A DNA stretch of 14,811 nucleotides from JBBIVP01 sp037439705 [NCBI: bacterium]. Lineage in GTDB: Bacteria > JBBIVP01. A program made the position numbers and the translations under genes. Positions 1-7,372 of the stretch are shown here, one piece after another (the first letter of the stretch is position 1; each line of letters starts with the position of its first letter). The notes under the pieces are model-generated. The model was not told the DNA's origin, did no database searches, and worked only from the letters and a program-made list of their open reading frames with translations. Location: assembly GCA_037439705.1 (NCBI GenBank), contig JBBIVP010000005.1, positions 13,248 to 28,058 of the forward strand, read 5' to 3'.

Positions 1-272
1 GAGGCGAGGTAATTGATATTAATTCAGAAATAGCTGAATCCCCTGATATCCTCAATGATGACCCGGAATCCAAAGATAACTGGTTAATAGAAATTGAGCT
101 CTCTGACCCATCAGAACTTGACTTTCTCCTTGGCGAAGAATCATACGAACAACTGATTGAAGAAGAAGGCGAGGAACTAGAAGAAGAACTGGAAGAGGAG
201 GAATTTGAAGAAGAATTTGAAGAAGAATTTGAAGAGGAACTTGAAGAAGAGCCAGAAGACGAAGAAGAATAA
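1..272 (+). CDS. gcvH: Glycine cleavage system H protein, C-terminal part, with acidic tail (5' end outside window)
   Basis: The reading frame enters from the left edge (first full codon at 3) and stops at TAA 270-272. The visible start, GEVIDINSEIAESPDILND followed by a WLIEIELSDPSEL segment and LLGEESYEQLIEEE, matches the C-terminal half of GcvH. This small protein carries lipoate and shuttles the aminomethyl group between the P, T and L proteins of glycine cleavage. The lipoyl-lysine hairpin lies upstream of the window and cannot be checked. Family members normally end about where LIEEE occurs. Here roughly 33 more residues follow, almost all Glu with periodic Phe or Leu. The next gene, dapL, begins directly after the stop codon (taaATG), so the two are co-translated. 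Identification as a GcvH-fold protein is secure. Whether it serves glycine cleavage or lipoate relay cannot be told here. Confidence 0.88.
   Translation, partial: GEVIDINSEIAESPDILNDDPESKDNWLIEIELSDPSELDFLLGEESYEQLIEEEGEELEEELEEEEFEEEFEEEFEEELEEEPEDEEE
201..248 (+). repeat. 12-bp tandem repeat encoding EFEE units in the GcvH tail
   Basis: Four consecutive 12-bp units (GAATTTGAAGAA at 201 and 213, GAATTTGAAGAG at 225, GAACTTGAAGAA at 237) encode EFEE-EFEE-EFEE-ELEE. The first two copies are identical and the others differ by one base each. The low-complexity, in-frame structure suggests replication slippage, so copy number could vary between strains without breaking the frame. Confidence 0.85.
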
Positions 273-1430
273 ATGGATGTCTCGGAAAAATTAAAGAAAC
301 TCCCTCCTTACCTTTTTGCTGACCTTGACAGAAAAAAAGAAGAGGTTAGAAAAAGAGGGATAGATGTTATAAGTCTTGGAATAGGCGACCCTGACATTCC
401 TACTCCTGAAGAAATAATTGAAGCATTATATGAAGCAGTATGTGATCCGGTTAACCACAGATATCCCTCTTACGAAGGAATGCTCCTTTTGAGAGAAAAG
501 TTTGCTGAATGGTTCAAAAAAAGATTTGGTGTCCGTTTAGACCCTGAAAAAGAGATAATTACACTCATTGGAAGCAAAGAGGGAATTGCACATCTTCCCC
601 TTGGAATTGTTAACAAAGAAGAATTCGTTCTCATTCCTGACCCGGGATATCCTGTTTACTATGCATCCACAATTTTTGCCGATGGCATTCCGTTTTTCAT
701 ACCCCTTCTTAAAACCAACAACTTTATTCCCGATTTATCATCCATTCCGGAAGAAGTGGTAAAAAAAACAAAACTTATGTTCATAAATTATCCTAACAAT
801 CCAACTTCAGCCATAGCCCATTTGTCCTTTTTCAAGGAAGTAATAGAATTTGCTCAAAAAAATGGAATAATAGTTGCTTCAGATGCTGCCTATTCTGAAA
901 TCTTCTGGAATGAAAAACCTCACAGCATACTTGAAGTGGATGGTGCTAAAGAATGTGCTATAGAATTTCATTCACTTTCAAAAACATTCAACATGACCGG
1001 ATGGAGGATAGGTTTTGCGGTAGGGAATAAAAATGTTGTGAATGCACTTTTAAAGGTAAAAACAAATGTGGATTCCGGAGTATTTCAAGCAATTCAATAT
1101 GCAGGAATAAAGGCTCTTGAAATTTATGATAAAATATCACAGCAAAATCGGGAGATATACAAAAAGAGGAGGGAGAAGTTTTTAAGGGGAATTGAGAAAG
1201 TTGGTTTAAAAGCACATCTCTCAGACGCTACTTTTTATGTATGGATTGAATGCCCGAAAGGGGTTTCATCCATGGAAATGGCAGAAAAATGCCTTGAAAA
1301 AGGAGTAGTTCTTACCCCAGGAGTTGGATTTGGAAAATATGGTGAAGGATTTGTGAGAGCTGCTTTAACTGTGTCCGAAGAAAAAATTGAGGAAGCCTAT
1401 GAAAGGATAAAGGAAGTTTTCAACACTTGA
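273..1430 (+). CDS. dapL: LL-diaminopimelate aminotransferase
   Basis: This is a PLP-dependent fold-type I aminotransferase of 385 residues that converts tetrahydrodipicolinate plus glutamate directly to LL-diaminopimelate, bypassing the succinyl and acetyl branches of lysine and peptidoglycan precursor synthesis. Visible signatures are SLGIGDPDIPTP (34-45), NHRYPSYEG (61-69), NYPNNPT (172-178), SDAAYSEI (203-210) and the PLP-lysine motif SLSKTFNMTGWRIGF with Lys237 and Arg245. GSKEGIAHLPLG and the DSGVFQAIQ stretch fit the DapL group better than aspartate aminotransferase. The ATG directly follows the gcvH stop. The GA-rich acidic-tail codons upstream are the only candidate ribosome-binding sequence. 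The 3' end overlaps folK. A related aminotransferase specificity remains possible, but dapL is the best call. Confidence 0.88.
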   Translation: MDVSEKLKKLPPYLFADLDRKKEEVRKRGIDVISLGIGDPDIPTPEEIIEALYEAVCDPVNHRYPSYEGMLLLREKFAEWFKKRFGVRLDPEKEIITLIGSKEGIAHLPLGIVNKEEFVLIPDPGYPVYYASTIFADGIPFFIPLLKTNNFIPDLSSIPEEVVKKTKLMFINYPNNPTSAIAHLSFFKEVIEFAQKNGIIVASDAAYSEIFWNEKPHSILEVDGAKECAIEFHSLSKTFNMTGWRIGFAVGNKNVVNALLKVKTNVDSGVFQAIQYAGIKALEIYDKISQQNREIYKKRREKFLRGIEKVGLKAHLSDATFYVWIECPKGVSSMEMAEKCLEKGVVLTPGVGFGKYGEGFVRAALTVSEEKIEEAYERIKEVFNT

Positions 1431-1948
1431 AAGAAGTATACCTCCTTTTAGGGTCAAACAAAGGAAACCGTTTAGAAAATATAATTTCTGCTATTCTATA
1501 TTTAAAAAAAATTGACCCGGAAAAATTGAAGGTTCTGGAATTGTCATCCATTTATGAAACACAACCTGAGGGAATAAATTATATTCAGCCTGCCTACCTC
1601 AATATAGTCATTAAATGTATGACCACTTATCAACCCCTTGAACTCCTTGATGTTGTGGAATCTATTGAAAAAACTCTTGGAAGAAAAAACAAGGGAAAAA
1701 AAATGCCAAGAACAATTGACATAGACATCCTACTTTTCGGAGATATGATATTAAATACCCCCAGGTTAAAAATTCCCCACCCCCAGATATTAGAAAGAAG
1801 TTTTGTCCCCCATATTCTATGTGAACTCTCAGAAACTCTCCTCCATCCTGAATGCGGAAAAAAAATGATAGATATAGTTACGGAAAGAAAAGAAAAACCC
1901 CCTTCAATTTATTTGAAAAAAGAGAAATTAGAAACCCTTGTTTTATAA
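1427..1948 (+). CDS. folK: 2-amino-4-hydroxy-6-hydroxymethyldihydropteridine pyrophosphokinase
   Basis: This cytoplasmic folate-pathway enzyme transfers pyrophosphate from ATP to 6-hydroxymethyl-dihydropterin. Family signatures are LGSNKGNR (residues 8-15), YETQPEG (43-49), the magnesium/ATP motif PRTIDIDILLFGD (94-106) and IPHPQILERSFV (116-127). At 173 residues it is slightly longer than usual, the surplus being a charged C-terminal tail. The start is TTG at 1427, overlapping the dapL stop as TTGA. AAGGA about 12 nt upstream is a distant Shine-Dalgarno. The last 40 bp overlap, tail-to-tail, the coding end of the glycoside hydrolase on the opposite strand. Confidence 0.93.
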   Translation: MKEVYLLLGSNKGNRLENIISAILYLKKIDPEKLKVLELSSIYETQPEGINYIQPAYLNIVIKCMTTYQPLELLDVVESIEKTLGRKNKGKKMPRTIDIDILLFGDMILNTPRLKIPHPQILERSFVPHILCELSETLLHPECGKKMIDIVTERKEKPPSIYLKKEKLETLVL

Positions 1949-3789
1949 TAATGAATTATCCATAAAACAACTGCAATCAAAATCCATGAAAAAGAACTCT
2001 TCCCCTCGTTGCATCCACATCCTTTCAAAACCTTCCCTTTATATTTCAACTTAACCGCAATATCTCCTTTAAAAGGAATGACCTTTATCTTTGCAACCCC
2101 TTCTTTCACAACGAGATTTTCTCTCTCAACAATTCTTCCATCTTTTGTATCCCAGAATTCAAGAGAATACTCACCGTCAATCAATCCTTCTACATTCACA
2201 TTCAACTCAGTTCTTTCATGCGGAAAATTAGTTTTATCCCATTCACTGCTTTTATCGTGAATCCACAAAAGCGCTCCTGATTTTGACTTAATCCCCAGGA
2301 CTTCTACAGGAGAAAAATTAAATTTGCCAACTCCTTCATAGAAAAACTCCCTGTAATCGGTAAAACTCTCTCCCTTAACAAACTCAGAAATTCCCTTTAG
2401 GTGATACCAGAGGTTATTGGGTTCAATGTAATCATACCACCACCATGACATGGCAGTTCCTGCATTTCCTGAAAGGATGGATGCCCATACACCATTATGA
2501 ATGTTCACTCCATAAGGGTCATGGAGATTAAATGATGGCAACCAGTAAATACCGAACTCTCCTGCGAATGTTGGTTTATTGAATTTCCTCAAAGCCTCTG
2601 CTGACCTTACCATCTGTTCCGAAATTCCGAATACAGGGGCGAGATAAGCATGATATTGGGTGTAATCGAGCCCTTCCAGGTCCCAGAATTGATGCTCATC
2701 AAGAAAGTATGGGCTGGTGAAAGAAGTGGTTATAAGATGAGAATGAACATCCCATTTCCTTATCTTTCTAATTTTGTCAATATGCCAGTTCTTTATAACA
2801 TCTCTATTCCTGTAATAACCGATTATACCGTCAACTTCATTAAAGAGTTCCCAGGCAAGGAGATTGGGAGAGTACCCCCATCTTGCAATTATGTATCTCA
2901 ACCTTTTATCAAAAAAAGCATTTGCTTCATGGGATGAAAAAAACTCTATGGAAGAACTTAACATACCCCCATTTTTTATATTGAACGGATTCTCATTCCA
3001 TGAAGACCATATGGAGGTTTCAAAAGCAGTATGATAAAGAAGAACTAACTGGATATAAATGCCGAGAGATTCAGCCTTTTCAAATATTCTGTCAATTCTG
3101 TTCGCTGCTTCAAGACTATAAAATCCAAGTCCATGATAAATTCCTGATGGATGGGTTGAATTCCATTCTATTGTCTGCCCCTGAAAATAATGGGACATCC
3201 AGATTCTTGCATAGTTTCCACCTGCATTATGGAGTTTTTCAAGGAAATAATCGTAATAAAAACTTCCCGTATCATCTGATGTCCATGCGATGTTAAAACC
3301 TACTGGTATGTAAGGCTCACCATTATCAAAAGAGAAATAAAAGGGATTTTCTTTATTCACCCTTACAAAACCCTTATTATCTGGGGAAAGGCTTTCAAAT
3401 GCCATCTCATCTGTCTGAAACACACCTGAATGGTCTATTACCTTTATAAAAAATCTGTAGGTTCCTGTTTCAAAGGGTGTAAACCTTATTGCCCAGTAGG
3501 GAGCACCAAGGGGTTTAAATCGTTCAACTCCGGATTCTAAATACCTTTCAAAATCCTGGGTGTAAAAGGCTGGAACAAATAATGTAGTTCCTGAAGGAGT
3601 AATTATTTCAGCACCTGCATCAACCTCATCCGGGTCAAATGGATTAAGATATTCTTCTTCAATGTCAAATCTCACCTCAAATTTTTCAAATTTATGAACT
3701 GAAGGAGGAAATGATATGTTTTTTATCTTTTCTGAAGAAAAAATGGAAAGCAAAACAAAAATGTAACACTTTAATTCTCCGCCCATCAA
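1909..3789 (-). CDS. Secreted glycoside hydrolase (DUF5060-like domain plus GH5-like TIM barrel) with MYXO-CTERM-like C-terminal anchor
   Basis: This is an exported polysaccharide hydrolase of 626 residues. Residues 1-19 form a short signal peptide. Residues 25-135 resemble the beta-sandwich DUF5060 domain that precedes cellulase-like catalytic domains. The barrel runs from about 150 to 475 and contains FNIAWTSDD, NYARIWMSHYF, LLAWELFNEVDG (acid/base Glu318) and KPTFAGEFGIYW (nucleophile Glu411), the clan GH-A pattern. A beta domain follows (about 490-585). The protein then ends in GCGC (590-593), a hydrophobic helix (about 601-613) and KTR plus a short tail, a tripartite sorting signal of MYXO-CTERM style. 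The substrate is unknown but probably beta-linked. GGAAGG lies 6 nt before the TTG at 3789; the adjacent ATG at 3786 is an equally good start. It lies 26 bp downstream of the metallopeptidase gene and is probably co-transcribed. Confidence 0.82.
   Translation of the reverse strand: MMGGELKCYIFVLLSIFSSEKIKNISFPPSVHKFEKFEVRFDIEEEYLNPFDPDEVDAGAEIITPSGTTLFVPAFYTQDFERYLESGVERFKPLGAPYWAIRFTPFETGTYRFFIKVIDHSGVFQTDEMAFESLSPDNKGFVRVNKENPFYFSFDNGEPYIPVGFNIAWTSDDTGSFYYDYFLEKLHNAGGNYARIWMSHYFQGQTIEWNSTHPSGIYHGLGFYSLEAANRIDRIFEKAESLGIYIQLVLLYHTAFETSIWSSWNENPFNIKNGGMLSSSIEFFSSHEANAFFDKRLRYIIARWGYSPNLLAWELFNEVDGIIGYYRNRDVIKNWHIDKIRKIRKWDVHSHLITTSFTSPYFLDEHQFWDLEGLDYTQYHAYLAPVFGISEQMVRSAEALRKFNKPTFAGEFGIYWLPSFNLHDPYGVNIHNGVWASILSGNAGTAMSWWWYDYIEPNNLWYHLKGISEFVKGESFTDYREFFYEGVGKFNFSPVEVLGIKSKSGALLWIHDKSSEWDKTNFPHERTELNVNVEGLIDGEYSLEFWDTKDGRIVERENLVVKEGVAKIKVIPFKGDIAVKLKYKGKVLKGCGCNEGKSSFSWILIAVVLWIIHYYKTRVSNFSFFK
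1938..1970. terminator. AT-rich hairpin at the convergent folK / hydrolase ends (possible bidirectional terminator)
   Basis: TTGTTTTAT (1938-1946) pairs perfectly with ATAAAACAA (1962-1970). Inside it ATAAT (1948-1952) pairs with ATTAT (1955-1959), giving a long, nearly symmetric stem that contains the folK stop codon. Its position between converging genes suits a two-way terminator. Against this, the stem is AT-only apart from one pair, no clear U-tract follows on the + strand, and on the - strand it lies inside the hydrolase coding sequence. Confidence 0.3.
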
Positions 3790-3815
3790 AGTGAACCTTC
3801 CAATTCAGTCCAAAC

Positions 3816-4874
3816 TCATGGGGTTTGAGGAATAAATATCCCTTTTGTCTTGTAATTTTCGGCTAATGCTGAGACAAGGGAAATGAGCTCAATCATCTTC
3901 TTTTCCAGTTCCCTTTTTCTTACATAAAGCCCTATCTCATCCCCCCTTACTGCAAATTTCTTAAGAATGTCTGAAATTACTTCCTTTTTGACATCTGTGG
4001 CTTTTGAAATCCTCTCCGTCAGAAGTCTCTTTTCATTTTTTATCACTTCTGAAAGGAGTATATAAAGTTTTTCTTTCTTTGGATTTTTTGAAAAAATTTT
4101 GAGCAAATAAGGGTCAATATAGCCTGTAGCCTTCTTTATATATTTCTTTGGTGAAAGATTGAAAAATTTATAAAGCTGAATGTTGAACTCCTCTACCGGC
4201 TTCACTTTTATAGAAGGGTCATTTTCAACAACAGGAGGTTTTCTTTTAAGCTTTTTGATAATATTCTCTGTCCATTCAAGCTTCACCATTGCACCCGGTT
4301 TAAATCTGTAAACCTTTCTCCACTTTCTACCAAGGAGCATCACAGTTGCAAATGTTTCTGCAAAATCATCATCAGGATGCTTCTGGGCATAGTGGTCTCC
4401 TGTAAGATTTACATACTCCCTGCTCCATGGCTTCTTTTTAAAATAATCCTTTGATGGATAGGTATTAAAAAAATGTCCTTTCACGTTGAATATTCTTCTG
4501 AAAGGTCGGGCTCTGTAGAGTTTATAAAGATAACAAAATGCATGACCCACTTCGTGCCATATTACAGCAGGAAGTTCATCAATGGAAAAGAGCGTTTTTC
4601 CTGCTTCTATACAGAGTTCCCTTATTAATTTATTGGTGTCCCAGAACGGAACTGAAATATTGGATGTACCCATGCAACAAGAATACTCCACCCCAAGGTA
4701 AAAATTCGGTCTTATCACAAACCCCATCTCCTCCATTTTTTCCTTCACAGACTTTATAACTCCTTGAAGGGGTTCACCGTTCAAACTTACAGGGAGTCGG
4801 GAAATCGGGGTGGTAAGAAGTTCCGCCTTTTTCGTATTCTCTTCATAAAAAAGCAAAAACTCTGATGCTCTCAT
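3816..4874 (-). CDS. Putative zinc metallopeptidase (HEVGH)
   Basis: This 352-residue protein has no signal peptide and so is probably cytoplasmic. IWHEVGHAF (105-113) supplies the HExxH zinc motif. About 55 residues later DHYAQKHPDDDFAETFATVML (160-180) has the HP-x-x-DFAETFA arrangement seen in gluzincin-like 'putative zinc-binding metallopeptidase' families, where the Glu or Asp would be the third zinc ligand. The C-terminal half (about 210-352) is Lys/Glu-rich, mostly helical by composition, and unrecognised. The start is ATG at 4874. No Shine-Dalgarno precedes it, and a promoter-like -10 lies only 8 nt upstream. The target is unknown. Pairing with a secreted glycosidase does not by itself define a role. 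The peptidase fold is fairly secure and the function is not. Confidence 0.75.
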   Translation of the reverse strand: MRASEFLLFYEENTKKAELLTTPISRLPVSLNGEPLQGVIKSVKEKMEEMGFVIRPNFYLGVEYSCCMGTSNISVPFWDTNKLIRELCIEAGKTLFSIDELPAVIWHEVGHAFCYLYKLYRARPFRRIFNVKGHFFNTYPSKDYFKKKPWSREYVNLTGDHYAQKHPDDDFAETFATVMLLGRKWRKVYRFKPGAMVKLEWTENIIKKLKRKPPVVENDPSIKVKPVEEFNIQLYKFFNLSPKKYIKKATGYIDPYLLKIFSKNPKKEKLYILLSEVIKNEKRLLTERISKATDVKKEVISDILKKFAVRGDEIGLYVRKRELEKKMIELISLVSALAENYKTKGIFIPQTP

Positions 4875-4882
4875 GGAGAAAA

Positions 4883-4910
4883 ATAATAATTAAAAGGAAT
4901 TTTAAAGCAA
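4883..4910 (-). promoter_or_regulatory. Predicted sigma-70-type promoter for the metallopeptidase / hydrolase unit, leaderless configuration
   Basis: On the - strand, TTGCTT (4910-4905), a 16-nt spacer and TATTAT (4888-4883) form a good -35/-10 pair. Only 8 nt separate the -10 from the ATG at 4874, so transcription would begin at or within two bases of the start codon. The intervening TTTTCTCC is not a Shine-Dalgarno. Confidence 0.5.
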
Positions 4911-4956
4911 GTATTTGATGGGCGGAAAGTTAAAAAATTAACATGATGTTTTAAAA

Positions 4957-6371
4957 CTATCCTTTCTGAATGGATTCAAGAAGAAGGTAGGGCATTCCTT
5001 CCATATCTCCTGAAGACATAAAAATTACTACATCGCCCTCTTTAAGGGAATTCTTTATTTTTAATATATCCCTGTATCCATCAAGAGGATAAGCAATTTT
5101 TCCATTCATTTTTAATGAAGTTACAATAAAATCTTCAGAAATTGCTTCATCATTTTTGAGATTTGATTTTCCATAGGCAGGAAGTAAAAAAATTATATCA
5201 GCGTTTTGAAAAGATGAAATATATTCTTTTTCAAAAACTTTTTTTCTTGAAGAATGGGTTCTTGGCTCAAATACACATACAATCCTGCTTTCAGGAAAAG
5301 TCATTCTGAAGGCTTTTATTGTCTCAAGAACTGCAGTAGGGTGGTGGGCAAAATCATCATAGATTTTTATCCCCTTCGCCTCTCCAACAAACTCCTGACC
5401 CCCTTAAATTCTTCCATTGCTGAAACTACCCTGTTCAAATCCAGTCCAAGAAGGGCAGCCACCGCAATGACTGCTGAAAAATTTGATGCATTATGCATTC
5501 CAATCAAATATCTGTTTTTAACCACAATTCTCCCATTTGGCGTTTCAAAAATAAATTCACCGTTTTTAACTTCCACTGGTTTATAAAGACTCTCCTCCCC
5601 CCTTCCAAACCACAAAACATCCCTCCCTGACCTTCTTACCATATCCTTTAAATGTTCCCATTCAGAAGAACAGAGAATTTTTGTAGAAGAATTTCTGGTT
5701 ATAAGTTCAAGAAAGGTTCCTTTAAGATGGTTTATGTCCTTATAAATGTCTGCATGATCAAACTCAAGAGAGTTGATGAGCAAGATCTCTGGTGAAAAGT
5801 GAAAAAACTTTGGCTTTTTGTCAAAGAATGAGGTTTCATACTCATCTCCTTCCACAGCATAAAATTCCTCTCCGATAGAGAAAGACCTGTTTGTATTTTT
5901 AAGAATTCCACCGACAAAGAAACCTGCGGAAAGCCCCAGTTCCTTAAGCATCCATCCAATTGCAGAAGAAACAGTGGTTTTTCCGTGGGTTCCTGTTACG
6001 AGAATTACCCTTTTATTCTTTAAAAAAAAATTATTGAGTGCCTCGGGCATTGAAGTATATGGCTTACCACTTTCAATTATATGCCTTGCCTCTTCATTCG
6101 TTGAGGAAATGGAATTTCCTATTACATAGCAATCAAAATTTTCAGGTACATTTTCTTTTGAATAACCCCTTTTTAAAGGGATTTTTAGTTCGTTCAATAA
6201 GTCTGAGGCTGGAGGAAAAAATGCTTTATCAGAGCCTTCAACATGCCAGCCCGACTCTTTAAACATACCGGCCAGAGCGCTCATTCCTATTCCACATATT
6301 CCGACCAAATAAACTTTTTTTGTTGATTTTTTATCTACCAAATTATAGTTTTCTTCCTGTTGCTCTAACAA
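4957..6371 (-). pseudogene. mpl: UDP-N-acetylmuramate:L-alanyl-gamma-D-glutamyl-meso-diaminopimelate ligase, frameshifted
   Basis: Mpl reattaches the recycled murein tripeptide to UDP-MurNAc in the cytoplasm. The first part (6371 to 5367) shows YLVGICGIGMSALAG (21-35), the ATP loop VTGTHGKTTVSSA (125-137), AVEGDEYETSFFDKKPKF (172-189) and SLEFDHADIY (201-210), diagnostic for Mpl over MurC. It runs into TAA at 5367 just after EEFKGV. The missing remainder continues in another frame, open from 5403: QEFVGEAKGIKIYDDFAHHPT, then CVFEPRTHSSRKKVF, ending at 4957. The join lacks the Lys/Arg-Arg-Arg expected between GV and QE, so a short deletion explains both defects. TTG at 6371 has no Shine-Dalgarno. 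A second TTG at 6341, just past the DAHP synthase stop and about 12 nt after AGGAAG, may be the true start. A sequencing or assembly error remains possible. Confidence 0.85.
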
Positions 6372-7362
6372 ATTTTGAAAGATTTTCCATCATAATTTTA
6401 AACTTTTCTGGTTTAAGGGATTGGGTTCCATCACTGAGAGCCTCCTCTGGATTGGAATGAACCTCTACAAGAAGTCCATCCGCACCTGCTGCAATAGCTG
6501 CATAACACATAGAAGGCACATATTCCCAATAACCTGTTGCATGACTCGGGTCAACAATCACTGGCAGATGGGTCTTTTTCTTCAGAACTGGAATTGCTGA
6601 AATATCCAGTGTGTTCCTTGTGGCTGTCTCAAATGTTCTTATCCCCCTTTCACAGAGAATCACATTTGGATTTCCCTCGGAGAGAATATATTCTGCAGCA
6701 AGCAGGAATTCTTCAATTGTTGTCATCAATCCCCTCTTGAGAAGAACAGGTTTATTTATTTTGCCAAGTTTTTTCAAAAGAGGAAAGTTCTGGACATTTC
6801 TTGCTCCAACCTGAAGGACATCTGCATAGTCTGCAACTGTTTTCACATCTTCAGGTGACATCACTTCTGTCACCACAGGAAGTCCCGTTTTTTTCCCGGC
6901 CTCTGCCAACATTTCAAGTCCCTTTTTCCCGAGCCCCTGGAATGAATATGGAGCGGTTCTCGGTTTGAAAGCACCCCCTCTCAATGCGCGAGCTCCTGCT
7001 TCCTTCACTTTCTCGGCAATTTCCAGTATCTGTTCCTTACTCTCCACAGAACAGGGACCCGCTATCACAACAATTTTTTCTCCACCTATAATAACATCTT
7101 TGCCAATTTGAACCCTTGTCCCTTCAGGATTTGTAGTTCTTGAAGCAAGTTTGTAAGGTTCAAGGACCATAAGAACCTTCTCCACGGGCTCAATTGCTTC
7201 AAGAATTTTGTTGTCTTCCTTTCCCCTTTCATCTCCTATACAGTTTATAACGGTTCTCAACACTCCCCTGAGCAAATGGGGTTGATAGCCCAGCTCCTCT
7301 ACTTTTTTTTTGACCTTTTCTATGTCTTCTTCTTTTGCTCCTTCTTTAAGCACTACAATCAT
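6343..7362 (-). CDS. aroF: 3-deoxy-7-phosphoheptulonate (DAHP) synthase, type I-beta with N-terminal ferredoxin-like domain
   Basis: This enzyme catalyses the first committed step of the shikimate pathway, condensing phosphoenolpyruvate with erythrose 4-phosphate in the cytoplasm. Residues 1-70 ([20 protein letters not shown] onward) form the ferredoxin-like regulatory domain known from Thermotoga-type enzymes, where it mediates inhibition by aromatic amino acids. The catalytic barrel carries IAGPCSVES (100-108, metal ligand Cys104), [43 protein letters not shown] (metal His) and [16 protein letters not shown] (metal Glu and Asp). At 339 residues the length is typical. AAGGAG at 7374-7369, 6 nt before the ATG, overlaps the stop of the radical SAM gene, indicating coupled translation. 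Feedback regulation is inferred from the domain, not shown. Confidence 0.95.
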   Translation of the reverse strand: MIVVLKEGAKEEDIEKVKKKVEELGYQPHLLRGVLRTVINCIGDERGKEDNKILEAIEPVEKVLMVLEPYKLASRTTNPEGTRVQIGKDVIIGGEKIVVIAGPCSVESKEQILEIAEKVKEAGARALRGGAFKPRTAPYSFQGLGKKGLEMLAEAGKKTGLPVVTEVMSPEDVKTVADYADVLQVGARNVQNFPLLKKLGKINKPVLLKRGLMTTIEEFLLAAEYILSEGNPNVILCERGIRTFETATRNTLDISAIPVLKKKTHLPVIVDPSHATGYWEYVPSMCYAAIAAGADGLLVEVHSNPEEALSDGTQSLKPEKFKIMMENLSKFVRATGRKL

Positions 7363-7372
7363 CTTTTTCTCC

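Noticed and set aside
201-248. Tandem repeat as a CRISPR or mobile-element remnant
   Set aside because: The unit is only 12 bp, without spacers, in frame inside gcvH.
4911-4956. GTTAA-TTTT-TTAAC hairpin after mpl as a terminator
   Set aside because: The stem has only five AT-rich pairs and no following U-tract, too weak to support.
4957-5304. Independent 115-residue gene starting at MTFPESRIV
   Set aside because: It is the frameshifted C-terminal part of mpl: homologous sequence (YDDFAHHPTAVLETIKAF) continues upstream of that Met in the same frame.
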